Shown here one piece after another: positions 35,515 through 44,325 of a stretch of 64,000 nucleotides of DNA. Source of the DNA: Panorpa germanica (taxonomy: Eukaryota > Arthropoda > Insecta > Mecoptera > Panorpidae). Positions within the stretch are counted from its first letter, which is position 1, and every line of letters begins with the position of its first letter. The notes under the pieces are model-generated. The model did no database searches. It was not told where the DNA came from and was given only the letters and a program-made list of their open reading frames with translations. Position numbers and translations under genes: made by a program. The stretch spans positions 248,001 through 312,000 of the forward strand of contig CAVMBN010000119.1 in NCBI GenBank assembly GCA_963678705.1, written 5' to 3'.

Positions 35515-35614
35515 ATTTGTCGGTAGACAAAGGTTAAATAATAATGGGACATTAGCTATAAAAATTATGTAATAGATGTCGGTAGTGATCTCATTTTGAT
35601 ATCTATTTTAAACA
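35515..35614 (-). repeat. Copia 3' LTR (visible part)
   Basis: On the minus strand it starts TGTTTAAAATAGATATCAAA followed by ATGAGATCACTACCGACAT, matching the LTR at 58102-58246. A purine tract (CTAGTGGGGG on the minus strand) precedes it directly. Its far end is blurred, so the boundary near 35515 is approximate. Confidence 0.75.
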
Positions 35615-36909
35615 CCCCCACTAGATCAAAATATTAAACAAAACAGTATCTCTTAATTACTCATACAATACTTCATAAATACTATATAACAAAGAATACT
35701 ATTTTTCAACAATACCAAGACTTCATGAATTTGTAACCTTCTGATACTAGGAAATTCTCCGCGGCGAAGGCCGCTATAGTTCTCATGCCCCTTTATTTTA
35801 GGTACACTAATAACATAATTCGACGTCACAGCAAGATCTTAGATCTTTAATCACAGATATAGCCAGTTTTTTTATTCAGCGAAATCTTATCAGTTATTAG
35901 ATATTTTCACAAGAAAATTTAATTCTCTAGGACTTTGATATTTATTACAAAAATTTTTTAACATTAACCAAAAATTGTTTCACTTAATCCAGAAATTTAA
36001 TTTTAAATTTCTAACTCAATGCTTCTATAAGATAACCAGTTTCTGACTCTTTATTTAAAAATATAATAAAATCATCAACATAAATCCCTATTATAGTTTT
36101 TCTATTATTAATATGATGTTTTATAAAAACACAAGGCTCTAACTGAACACTCTCAATTACTAAAGTACTTAGAACTAAATTTTTTTCTTAACACCCATTT
36201 ACACATTCGCATTATCTGGAGTATCGACAATTTCCCAAAGTTGGTTGTCCTCAAATGACTGCATTTTCTCTGCCATTGCCTTTAACCACTGTTATTTCTC
36301 TTCTACTATGGAAGTGTTACACATGTTAACATACCCATAGCTTTCTGGTTTCCATAACTGGTGCATCAATATCTGCAGCCTCTGTGGAGTCTGTGGGTTC
36401 CTCTGACGTCTGCAAAGCATCGTCAGATCTCAGTCGGCTTTCACTATCAACTTCTGTTTAAATGCTTTTATCCTCAACATCGAGATAATCTGCCTCATTT
36501 GAACTCACTACAGATTCCTTTGTTAACTCCTCCACTGAATCTGTGTTTTCTAGAATGACATCAACTGTGTCTCGTTTTTTCTGCTGTTCTAGAACCACAA
36601 TGTTTCTACAAGTAGTAACTATGTTTTTATTGGATCATAGATTCTATATCCTTTACCATTTTCACAGAAACCTACAAGGACATGTTTATTTGACTTTTTG
36701 TCCACTTTGTCCTTTTTTGTTTTGGCACATGCACCATCACTGGACTCCCAAATACACGTATGCATTGCAAATTTGGATTTTTGACTGTCCAAATTCAATA
36801 TGGTGTCTTTTCGAAGCCTGAAGCTTCTTTAGGTATACTGCTATATTGACAGCTCCCGCTTAAAATTTCTTCTCCAAGTCTGTTTCGAAAAGTAAGCATC
36901 TTGCTCTTT
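35615..36909 (-). pseudogene. pol: Copia pol, 3' piece: integrase end and reverse transcriptase remnant
   Basis: This is the downstream part of a minus-strand Copia element cut in two by the Polinton. Next to the Polinton (36650-36909), frames resemble the end of the integrase core. 36180-36560 is Glu/Pro/Asp-rich linker. At about 36030-36130 the reverse-transcriptase box reads TIIGIYVDDFIIFLNKESE, with the catalytic YVDD intact. Much of the reverse transcriptase and all clear RNase H are missing. Stops occur throughout, so it is inactive. Confidence 0.8.
36904..36909. repeat. Polinton target-site duplication, left
   Basis: CTCTTT precedes the left terminal repeat and is repeated exactly at 56389-56394. 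Six bases is the Polinton/Maverick duplication length. The site lies within the Copia integrase gene. Confidence 0.95.
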
Positions 36910-37404
36910 AGTAGGGTAGTAGAGCGGGTTCTAGGACAGTTTAGAAGTTGAGTTGGAAATTATTGGTGGTGGGGATGCATTTAGGTCACGATATGCAGAG
37001 GGGGCGTGGCTAGACTTGAAAGAATGTAAAAGGGGGTAATAGTGGGGTGAGGAGTGAGGTGGCGTGGCTAGACAATGTTGGGGTAATAGTGGGGTAATAT
37101 GAAAGAGTGAGATAGCGATATTAATTATTACGTGTGTAATAATTAATATCTAATGGTAAAGAGTGAGATACCGATATTAATTCTTATGTTTGATTTGTTA
37201 TTGGTTATAAGATTATGACAGTGTTAAATTATTTATAACAGTGTATTTATAGCGCATTCCTTCGAAATTTGCAAACAGCACATGTTCTCACGAGAAACTT
37301 TAGACACAAGCGTATTCCTTCGAATGTAACTTGAAGCACACGTGTTAGCCGGCGTCAGCACATGTTCTCATGAGAACTTCGTATATAAATTATTCTTATG
37401 CAAT
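36910..37404. repeat. Polinton left terminal inverted repeat
   Basis: About 495 bp matching the reverse complement of 55820-56388 with very few substitutions. It contains one copy of a unit with the palindrome GTTCTCATGAGAAC, whereas the right repeat has two. It includes AT-rich inverted words (TAATTATTACGTGTGTAATA). Confidence 0.93.
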
Positions 37405-38050
37405 ATGATAAAACAATATTTTCCAAACGTAGACAAATTTTTTTGTTATACATTTAATGTTTTAGTTAAATGTAGGGCCGGATTGGGTATTGTTGTATTA
37501 GATTATTTATTTAAGTATACTAAAAGTTATAATATACGTACATTATATCATTGATGATTGTCAAAGCATACAGTTATTTTTTTATGTGTTGTAATAATCA
37601 TAAAGTCTTATAAGTCAGACAATGGTGTTGTTTTACATATATGAGGTTATAACATCACAGTAACTGTTAAAATAGTAGGAGGATATTTTATTATACAAAT
37701 TTATTAGGTATCGGTTTGATCCATATGTATGAGGCTATATAGGTTGTGGATAATAGTAGAATCACAATTAGCTAAACCAAAAGCTCTAACTTAAGTTGAA
37801 ACAAACTTTTTAAAATAAAACTGCTCGAAGGGTCGGGGCCCCCGAGAATTTTATTTATTTTGAATGCGCGGGGATGATAGAATTAAGAATTGATAGTCTG
37901 ATGGTAAATATATTATAGTATTAAATAAGTAAAGTGCTACCCTGTTAAATTTAGAAACCAACATCAGCCCGAGAGACGTCATTGAAGTTGTAAAAGCATT
38001 GATTGTTATCAAGTTTTGTTGTATTGCTACCCACATCGCAAATTGAACAT
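37405..38050. other. Polinton left subterminal region, no clear gene
   Basis: A short open frame (37342-37554) overlaps the terminal repeat and is probably not a gene. The 19-mer ATAAATTATTCTTATGCAA at 37385-37403 recurs at 38071-38089, next to the first accessory ORF. This suggests a duplicated leader or control segment. Confidence 0.5.
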
Positions 38051-38066
38051 AGCTCGGGGTATTTGT

Positions 38067-38390
38067 GTTCATAAATTATTCTTATGCAAAGCGGGGAACT
38101 ACTGTATTCAAAATATAAGTTCTGATGATGAGTGCAGTGATTTTGAAAGTGATATTACTGGGTCCAACGATGAAATAGAGTTTATAAATGGTACTGAAGA
38201 AACTGTGTGTAGTTATATTTCAGACTCTGTCTGTGAAGAAATCGCCATTGGTCATGAGGAAATTTATATATCTGACTGTGAAAATATTTCAAATTTAGAT
38301 TCAGATTGTGAATTGATTGAAGAAACTGTCGATATATCTGACGATAACAACGAAATCATAGAAATCGTTGACTCTGAAGAAGAAGGTTAG
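38067..38390 (+). CDS. Polinton accessory ORF A, acidic protein
   Basis: I do not recognise it. The open stretch reaches back to 38016 but has no ATG. Residues encoded after about 38100 are dominated by Asp, Glu and Ser (SSDDECSDFESD, SEEEG at the end), giving a highly acidic product of roughly 95-110 residues with several cysteines. The start is unresolved and an upstream exon is possible. It is the first ORF of the left arm and lies 70 bp before accessory ORF B on the same strand. Acidic tails also end ORF B, so the two may be related in role, for example in binding basic proteins; that is speculation. Confidence 0.4.
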   Translation, partial: VHKLFLCKAGNYCIQNISSDDECSDFESDITGSNDEIEFINGTEETVCSYISDSVCEEIAIGHEEIYISDCENISNLDSDCELIEETVDISDDNNEIIEIVDSEEEG

Positions 38391-38460
38391 TCAGTGATTA
38401 TAGAAAAGTACTAAAATTGGAAGTGATTGATTGTATTAAGATTAAGTTAAGCGTATTTTT

Positions 38461-38874
38461 ATGAAAATGTATATTAAAAATTTTTCTCCACGTTTATTAT
38501 TTGAAATAAATGAAGGTGAACATATGTTTATTTTACCTATACTATTAAATATTGAAGTAAATTTTAATTTATATTTAGATAGAAAAGAATTGTCATTATT
38601 GATATTAATTGATAATATAAGTAAGATATATTTAAACATAATATATATACCAAATAAATTTAATTTAGGCATTGATTTAAAGTTAAATTGTGGATTACAG
38701 TGTCATTTGTTAATAGATTTAAATATGTTTAATCAATTTAAATTCTTTGATGAAATTATAATCAATCAGAATAATTTCTGTGAAACTTTTAGAGCCGGGT
38801 TACTTTTTATATCTGAATTTGGAGACCCTGGATATGAGAGCCAAGACTCACTTGATTGGATTCTTAATGATTAA
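38461..38874 (+). CDS. Polinton accessory ORF B, 137 aa
   Basis: Unrecognised. It starts with ATG (MKMYIKNFSPRLLFEINEGE) and is intact. The body alternates hydrophobic and polar residues (LLILIDNISKIYLNIIYIPN), suggesting a compact beta-rich fold. The C-terminus is acidic (SEFGDPGYESQDSLDWILND). There is no signal peptide and no classical transmembrane span. It lies between ORF A and the spliced ORF C on the same strand. Length and fold type could fit a small decoy or a single-domain structural protein, but no family can be named. Confidence 0.6.
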   Translation: MKMYIKNFSPRLLFEINEGEHMFILPILLNIEVNFNLYLDRKELSLLILIDNISKIYLNIIYIPNKFNLGIDLKLNCGLQCHLLIDLNMFNQFKFFDEIIINQNNFCETFRAGLLFISEFGDPGYESQDSLDWILND

Positions 38875-39072
38875 TTTTATTGCACTAATTACTAATAGAT
38901 TGTAAATTTTGTTGTACATAGAAAATATATCCAAATAAGGATAATTCATAAAGTATAAGGGTGCTAATTCATCCATTGAATTTACATGACTTGAACAATA
39001 TGAATACAAAATTGCATGACTTAACCAAATATGGGCACAAAATTTTTTTTAAGCTATATTTATAGTGGGGAC

Positions 39073-39073
<1 letters not shown>

Positions 39074-39110
<37 letters not shown>
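39074..39110. repeat. (TA)n microsatellite
   Basis: An alternating TA run of about 36 bases, 60 bp upstream of accessory ORF C. It probably arose inside the Polinton after insertion. Confidence 0.9.
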
Positions 39111-39114
<4 letters not shown>

Positions 39115-39267
39115 TACGTTTAAAAAATACTTATTTTATACAGTAATTGTACGTGTAAACATTGTAAAACAATGAGTGACTTTGAGAACTATTGTGTTGC
39201 AGTAGTTAATTTTGATCAAAATATTTTATATACATGTGTAAACATTGTAACAGTTTCGGGAAAATCG

Positions 39268-39345
39268 GTGAGTTTTTCTTCTGTGTATGTGATATCCGCA
39301 TTAATGTATATAACTATTGCAAATTTTCTTTTTCTTTTTTTATAG
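39268..39345 (+). other. Putative 78-base intron in accessory ORF C
   Basis: Donor GTGAGT, acceptor TTTCTTTTTTTATAG and phase 0 on both sides. The reading frame before and after is consistent. Removing it joins two coding stretches, although a TAA lies eight codons into the second. Confidence 0.5.
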
Positions 39346-39593
39346 TTTTGCCATAAACATTGGATTTAATACTTAAGGGAAAGCGAGGAATATCACTTAA
39401 TAGATAATTATAAAGATTTTTTAAGTATAGGATATACAATTAGCCAATTGGCTTCAACTGAATTAATCCTTAGAGAAAATTTTGAATTTAAGTATCAGTT
39501 TTATATAAAGAGTGATGTAGGTCATACATGTTGGAAAAATATTTTAAAAGTTTTAAGTACTGGTAAATATAATAGTTCTTATGATCATTGTAC

Positions 39594-39597
39594 CACT
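39594..39597. repeat. Target-site duplication CACT, left
   Basis: CACT precedes the left LTR and follows the right LTR at 42684-42687. Removing the element and one copy restores the frame of accessory ORF C. Confidence 0.93.
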
Positions 39598-39873
39598 AGT
39601 TATCAAGTGACCCTAATATCATGCTTAAACAAGATAATAAATATATTATCTAAGTAACCAAATAATATTTAAATCAAATTGACTTAAATCAATTTTGTTT
39701 TACTAATTAATTAATTCAGTTGTTTTAAGTACTTTAGTTATACTCCATCGAGGAGATAATATTTGTAATAAAAAAATATATAATTATAGAGAAACTTTAT
39801 TTATCAATAAATAAAGTATATACTATTTTAACTATTGTTATTTACTAATAACATAACTAGCAATAACATAACT
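39598..39873 (+). repeat. 5' LTR of the gag-pro element
   Basis: 276 bp, identical in length to 42408-42683 and matching at 275 of 276 positions by direct reading. Starts AGTTATCAAG and ends AACATAACT. The primer site follows at once. Confidence 0.95.
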
Positions 39874-39883
39874 GGCGCAGTCG
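39873..39883 (+). promoter_or_regulatory. Primer-binding site, tRNA-Ser type
   Basis: TGGCGCAGTCG overlaps the last base of the LTR. It is the same as that of the element at 26710-32086 and is typical of errantiviruses primed by tRNA-Ser. Confidence 0.8.
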
Positions 39884-40070
39884 TCGTCTAGCGGCGGAGA
39901 TAAAACAGAAGCATCGTGACGGAAAAGAACAAATCTATTCACCCCAGGGAAGAAGATTCAAAAATTAAATAAAATTAAAAATAAGCTGTGTAAAATATAG
40001 TGATGTGAACTGATAACTAAGGACCAAGGACAAAGGACTACAAGAAGATTAAAGGTTCATCTATTAATAT

Positions 40071-41459
40071 ATGGTAGATCAATTGAATTACCTTTTTACA
40101 CAATTGAATATAAATAAAAAAGAAAAAATGACAACGTCAACTAATAATAATTTCCAACAATATTTGGGAATGATAAAAGAGTATGGTGGTAGATCCGAAG
40201 GCTTACCGGACTACATCAGAACAAGCGAATTGTTACTAGGCCAATTTTTCAATGAAAATAAATTAGATTGCTTCGACAACGTCGCTTTAATAGAAGCGAT
40301 TCGAGCAAAATTAATTGGAAAAGCTGCCTCATTAATAGAAGGAAGGGACATACAGAGCTGGGCAGAAATTAAAATGACATTGACACAAGCATTTTGCGAC
40401 CCTAGAGATGAGATGTCATTACTGCGAGAACTGATGGAAATAAGGCAGAGGAATGAAACATTCCTTGAATTCTATGAAAAATGTAGAAAATTGAGAGCAT
40501 TATTATATGCTAACCAAAAATGCAATGGAGCAATAGAAGAAAGAAATATGAAGACAAAAATGTACGACGAAGTGGCTCTAAAATCTTTTAAAGCAGGCTT
40601 AAGGGAACCTTTTGGATCATTCTTGAGAACCAGAGCACCCACTACACTGGAACAAGCAATCTCTATTGTAGCAGAAGAACAGAACGACAGGAATTGGCAA
40701 AGGCAAGAAAATACGAACAATAAACTGGCACAACAACCAGTCAGAATGACACAAAGAACATTCAACAACCCTAAACAATCGGAAAACTTTAACAATACCC
40801 ACACATCCGATTTTAATTATAATCAATCACGGAGACAGAGCAATTTTCAACAACCCCATCAACAAAATTGGCGAGCACCAAATACAAAGGTCTCCAAAGA
40901 AAGCAACTTATGGAACCGATACCCTAATGAACCTATTAAGAAGCAGTGGACACCTATGGATACTACATCAGTAATTAACTCACAGATTGGAAGCAGAGAA
41001 AATATAACAATTAATAATATAACATCAAGTAATTTCCTACCCTATATAATTGATAACAAACTCAACATAAAATTACTTATAGACACCGGATCATCCAAAA
41101 CCATAATTAACCCCAATTTGATATACAGAAATTTACCCCAATGTATTTCTGAAGAAGCTTTTTGTATTCAGACGGCCCATGGTACCACATACCATAATAA
41201 AGTGGCTCACATCCCCATATTTCCAATATTTAAGAGTCAAGACATTTGTAAAGTCTTTTTGTTTAAATGTAGTGATAAATTTGATGGATTACTAGGAATG
41301 GATTTGTTGACAAAACTAGGAGCTAATATTAACTTCAATAAAAAGATGTTAACCATTAATGATACCGTGATACCGATATACTTTCAGAATTCAAATAAAT
41401 TGGAACTATATAATACTCAAATCAAAGTACAGAGTGAAAACACTACAGATGAAGTTTGA
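40071..41459 (+). CDS. gag-pro: Errantivirus-type Gag-protease polyprotein
   Basis: 462 codons. Two starts are possible: 40071, or the ATG at 40128 (MTTSTNNNFQQYL), which looks more natural. Residues about 80-215 form a retrotransposon gag/capsid domain (SWAEIKMTLTQAFCDPRDEM, LMEIRQRNETFLEFYEKCRK, KAGLREPFGSFLRTRAPTTL). A Gln/Asn-rich segment follows with no zinc knuckle, as usual in errantivirus gag. Residues about 330-430 are a retropepsin with LLIDTGSSKTIINP and GLLGMDLLTKLGA. It would form the particle core and mature it. The frame ends in a single TGA at 41457-41459 and continues in phase beyond, so readthrough or a recent nonsense change are both possible. Confidence 0.85.
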   Translation: MVDQLNYLFTQLNINKKEKMTTSTNNNFQQYLGMIKEYGGRSEGLPDYIRTSELLLGQFFNENKLDCFDNVALIEAIRAKLIGKAASLIEGRDIQSWAEIKMTLTQAFCDPRDEMSLLRELMEIRQRNETFLEFYEKCRKLRALLYANQKCNGAIEERNMKTKMYDEVALKSFKAGLREPFGSFLRTRAPTTLEQAISIVAEEQNDRNWQRQENTNNKLAQQPVRMTQRTFNNPKQSENFNNTHTSDFNYNQSRRQSNFQQPHQQNWRAPNTKVSKESNLWNRYPNEPIKKQWTPMDTTSVINSQIGSRENITINNITSSNFLPYIIDNKLNIKLLIDTGSSKTIINPNLIYRNLPQCISEEAFCIQTAHGTTYHNKVAHIPIFPIFKSQDICKVFLFKCSDKFDGLLGMDLLTKLGANINFNKKMLTINDTVIPIYFQNSNKLELYNTQIKVQSENTTDEV

Positions 41460-42353
41460 AATACAGAAGTAAACGAAAAAGATATTAAAACATTTATTAA
41501 AATAAAAACCGATGAAAATTCAATTGTTGAAGTAAACGTCAAACAAGACACAGAAGATGAGAACATGCAAGATTTCAAAGTAGAAAATCTGCAAAATGTC
41601 AAACAAGAAACAAAGAATCAAGAAATACAACATTTTGAAATACCAAATAAACAAAAGGTTAATCAACAAACAAAAAATCAAAACTTTCAAGATTTCAAAG
41701 TAAAAAATCAACAAAGAATCAAGCAAGTAACAGAAAAGCAAACTATACAAGATATTGAAATAGAGAAACAACAAAACATGAAACAAGAAGAACCAGGAAA
41801 ACAAAATATGCAATATTCCGAGGTAGAAAAGTCATACAGTATAAAGCAAGAAATAGCAGAAAATAAGAAAATTAAAAAATTTAAAATAGAACGAAAAATT
41901 GAAAAGGAAAACAAAACTAAGTGCTTACCGGAAAAGCTAGAAGATTCAGAAAAAGAGGCACACACTATGTGGATAAATGTTCACAGAAAAGAAAAATACT
42001 ATGATAAGCCAACATATGAACAAAATGATATAAGTATAACAATTTTCAACAAACTAGAGAAAAATATGATTGAAGAAATAATCAGAAAAAAATACTATTG
42101 GGACTATATGAACAAACACATTCAAGAAATATACATTAGAAGAAATGATAGAAGAAGAGGGAAGATAACGAATCCACAAACAGGACCACATAAAGTAACA
42201 GCAATCAAAGATAATAAAGTATTAGCCATTTCCGATGCAGTCACCAATAAAATCAAAGATGTTCATGTAAAGCAAATTTCGCAGAGAAAAACCAATACAA
42301 ATACTATTGCTGCAGAACTCTTATCAGGAAACAGAAGTGACGACTACATCTAG
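41460..42353 (+). CDS. Gln/Lys-rich linker plus integrase C-terminal-like tail
   Basis: This continues the gag-protease frame after one TGA. Codons from 41460 run without another stop to 42353. The first 150 residues are an imperfect repeat of about 22-26 residues built on QDFKVENLQNVKQETKNQ-like units. Then comes MWINVHRKE, shared with the element at 30459-31081. The end (NPQTGPHKVTAIKDNKVLAI, then VHVKQIS) resembles the SH3-like C-terminus of Gypsy-type integrase. The catalytic core and reverse transcriptase that should lie between are gone, by an internal deletion that kept the frame. A shift-free remnant suggests selection or great youth. Confidence 0.65.
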   Translation, partial: NTEVNEKDIKTFIKIKTDENSIVEVNVKQDTEDENMQDFKVENLQNVKQETKNQEIQHFEIPNKQKVNQQTKNQNFQDFKVKNQQRIKQVTEKQTIQDIEIEKQQNMKQEEPGKQNMQYSEVEKSYSIKQEIAENKKIKKFKIERKIEKENKTKCLPEKLEDSEKEAHTMWINVHRKEKYYDKPTYEQNDISITIFNKLEKNMIEEIIRKKYYWDYMNKHIQEIYIRRNDRRRGKITNPQTGPHKVTAIKDNKVLAISDAVTNKIKDVHVKQISQRKTNTNTIAAELLSGNRSDDYI

Positions 42354-42407
42354 AAAAATCGAGACACCTTCACGAAATTTCTCTATTTTTCTCTCTAAGG
42401 ATGGAGG

Positions 42408-42683
42408 AGTTATCAAGTGACCCTAATATCATGCTTAAACAAGATAATAAATATATTATCTAAGTAACCAAATAATATTTAAATCAAATTGACTTAAATC
42501 AATTTTGTTTTACTAATTAATTAATTCAGTTGTTTTAAGTACTTTAGTTATACTCCATCGAGGAGATAATATTTGTAATAAAAAAATATATAATTATAGA
42601 GAAACTTTATTCATCAATAAATAAAGTATATACTATTTTAACTATTGTTATTTACTAATAACATAACTAGCAATAACATAACT
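42408..42683 (+). repeat. 3' LTR of the gag-pro element
   Basis: 276 bp, one difference from the 5' LTR. Preceded by a purine tract and followed by the target duplication CACT at 42684-42687. Confidence 0.95.
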
Positions 42684-43077
42684 CACTCAAAAATTAAAAA
42701 AATTACCTTTCAATGAAATTATTGATTTTAATATAAATTCTATTTTATATTTGGAAATTTTACAAAATTTAAAATTACATTCACCGGTCAATCAGGATTA
42801 TATTTTAAAAGTAGTTAAACGTTTAAATTTAAATATATTTAAAAATGAATTAAAATCAGAAAGAATTAGAAAAAAAGATAACAAAACTAGTTCATATTTT
42901 AAAAAATTACAGGAACGAAAAAATAGATTTAATAGAGTTACTAATATTTATAATTTAGAAGTAGGAGGGGTAGGTAAAAGAGTAATTTCGAAAGCATATA
43001 AAAGTCATGACAATTTTAATTTTATTTAGTTACAATTTAAAATTGTAGCGTAATTGATCATATATATTTTTTATGCA

Positions 43078-43811
43078 ATGGAGTCATTAAATAAAGTTGA
43101 TTTCATAAATCCAATATATTTGCTTAAGTGCTCATATTTTTTAAATACAAGTAAAACTAAGCAAATTACAGTTGCTCTAGATGCAAATAATTTTTGTGAG
43201 AGTGTTTGTGTGATTGAAAAGTTTAACGGGCAGTATGTAAATTTATCACAAAATGACTGGGAAATTATTTTAAATAACAAAGCCAGTATTTTCAATTATT
43301 TTAATGGAGTAATAACATATCTGGAGCAACCATGTATTGTATTGTCAAAATGTACAATTCATTTTCAAACTTTGTATGAAAAACCGACTATGGTTATCGA
43401 GCAAAATTATCACCTTAAATCAATTTTGGCAGATAATGGTCCAAGATCATCTGTATACATGCAAATAGAGTCTTGGCAGAAACTTATGCAGTTAGCAGAG
43501 TGCATTACGTTTTCTTTAAATCAACTTACGGCATGGTCAAAGTCTGCATTGAATATTTTTAATGAAGTGGAGAATAAGTTGTTTTCTTTACTAATAGAAA
43601 GTAATGAAAAAAATTTAAAAAATACCATAACAAATACTTTTATGAAAATTTCGTTTTAAATAACATTAATAACATAGAATTAAATTACTATAAATTGTTT
43701 ACTAATATATCATCAAATATGAATGTAAAGTTACTAAGCTTAGAAATTAAGGCGCTTTGTATAGACTTACTTAAGACTCAAATACAAGAAAAAGCTAATA
43801 AATATGTATAA
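43078..43811 (+). pseudogene. Polinton accessory ORF D, frameshifted
   Basis: Unrecognised. The ATG at 43078 (MESLNKVDFINPIYLLKCSY) fits best because an upstream extension to 43054 adds only hydrophobic filler after a leaky start. The frame runs to 43657. A shift near 43640 leads into a further open stretch (NINNIELNYYKLFT, SLEIKALCIDLLKTQIQEKA) ending at 43811, so the original product was probably about 243 residues. No motif, signal peptide or membrane span is evident. It is mixed alpha and beta, with a helical C-terminus. It is the last ORF of the left arm and converges on the minus-strand capsid block. Confidence 0.5.
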
Positions 43812-43887
43812 TTGTAAATATGTATAGAGTGTATATAAATAAAATTTTATAAATGAAAGAACATGTATTTTATTTATTGAGGTATAT

Positions 43888-44262
43888 TTATTTATTTATT
43901 AAGGTATAACTATTTCCATTAGAATCATAATATAAATTAAAATTACAATCACAACAGTTTCTTATTTGACATGGAGGTCCATCTCTTTGTATTCTTCCTT
44001 TGTTATAATGTTTGTAGCATAATCGACGCCCCTGCATATAGTGATCTTCTTTTAAATGTATTGGAAGCCGGTTCCAGTTTTGTTCAATATCGGTGGAAAA
44101 CATTATATAATGCAAAAAGAACTCTGTCGGTAAATAATGTAATTCTTCATCAGTAAGATTTTCTAGTAAACACTCATTTTCTTTATATTTTTTTAAAACA
44201 GCTCCAACTTTTGAAATCGTTTTCGAAACTTGTTCATGATTATTTAAAAATTTATAATCCAT
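43888..44262 (-). CDS. Polinton small Cys-containing protein, 124 aa
   Basis: Unrecognised but intact, and placed at the end of the minus-strand structural block, 63 bp after the major capsid gene. The N-terminal two thirds are helical (KTISKVGAVLKKYKENECLL). The end has PCQIRNCCDCNFNLYYDSNG, a cluster of four cysteines that could bind metal. ATG at 44262. From position it may be a minor virion or assembly protein, which is inference only. Confidence 0.6.
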   Translation of the reverse strand: MDYKFLNNHEQVSKTISKVGAVLKKYKENECLLENLTDEELHYLPTEFFLHYIMFSTDIEQNWNRLPIHLKEDHYMQGRRLCYKHYNKGRIQRDGPPCQIRNCCDCNFNLYYDSNGNSYTLINK

Positions 44263-44325
44263 TATTTGGTTATGAGATGGTTACTCTTTAATGACTTTAA
44301 AGATATTAATCATTATTTATAATGG

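Larger units (their letters stand above)
39598..42683 (+). mobile_element. Young internally deleted errantivirus-like element (gag-pro, no RT), 3086 bp
   Basis: 276-bp LTRs (AGTTATC...ACATAACT) flank the element, differing at a single position (T39802 versus C42612). A tRNA-Ser-type primer site, TGGCGCAGTCG, starts at 39873. A purine tract, AAGGATGGAGG, precedes the right LTR. The interior encodes gag and aspartic protease, then, in the same frame after one TGA, a Gln/Lys-rich linker and an integrase C-terminal-like tail. Reverse transcriptase, RNase H, integrase core and env are absent. The element must have been copied by enzymes from a relative. Confidence 0.95.
39172..43029 (+). pseudogene. 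Polinton accessory ORF C, spliced, interrupted by an LTR element
   Basis: Unrecognised. The first segment (39172-39267, ATG, 32 codons) ends in phase at GTGAGT. A 78-base intron-like stretch ends in a long pyrimidine tract and TATAG at 39345. The frame continues from 39346 to 39597, with a TAA at 39367-39369. There the LTR element 39598-42683 is inserted. The same frame resumes exactly at 42688 and ends at 43029. Apart from the stop, the whole would be about 229 residues. The last third is Lys/Arg/Asn-rich (ERIRKKDNKTSSYFKKLQER) and ends GGVGKRVISKAYKSHDNF. A splice-competent gene in a Polinton arm suggests expression in the nucleus or capture from a host. Confidence 0.6.

Noticed and set aside
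37342-37554. A 70-aa gene overlapping the left terminal repeat
   Set aside because: No recognisable content. The right terminal repeat, nearly identical, does not continue the frame.
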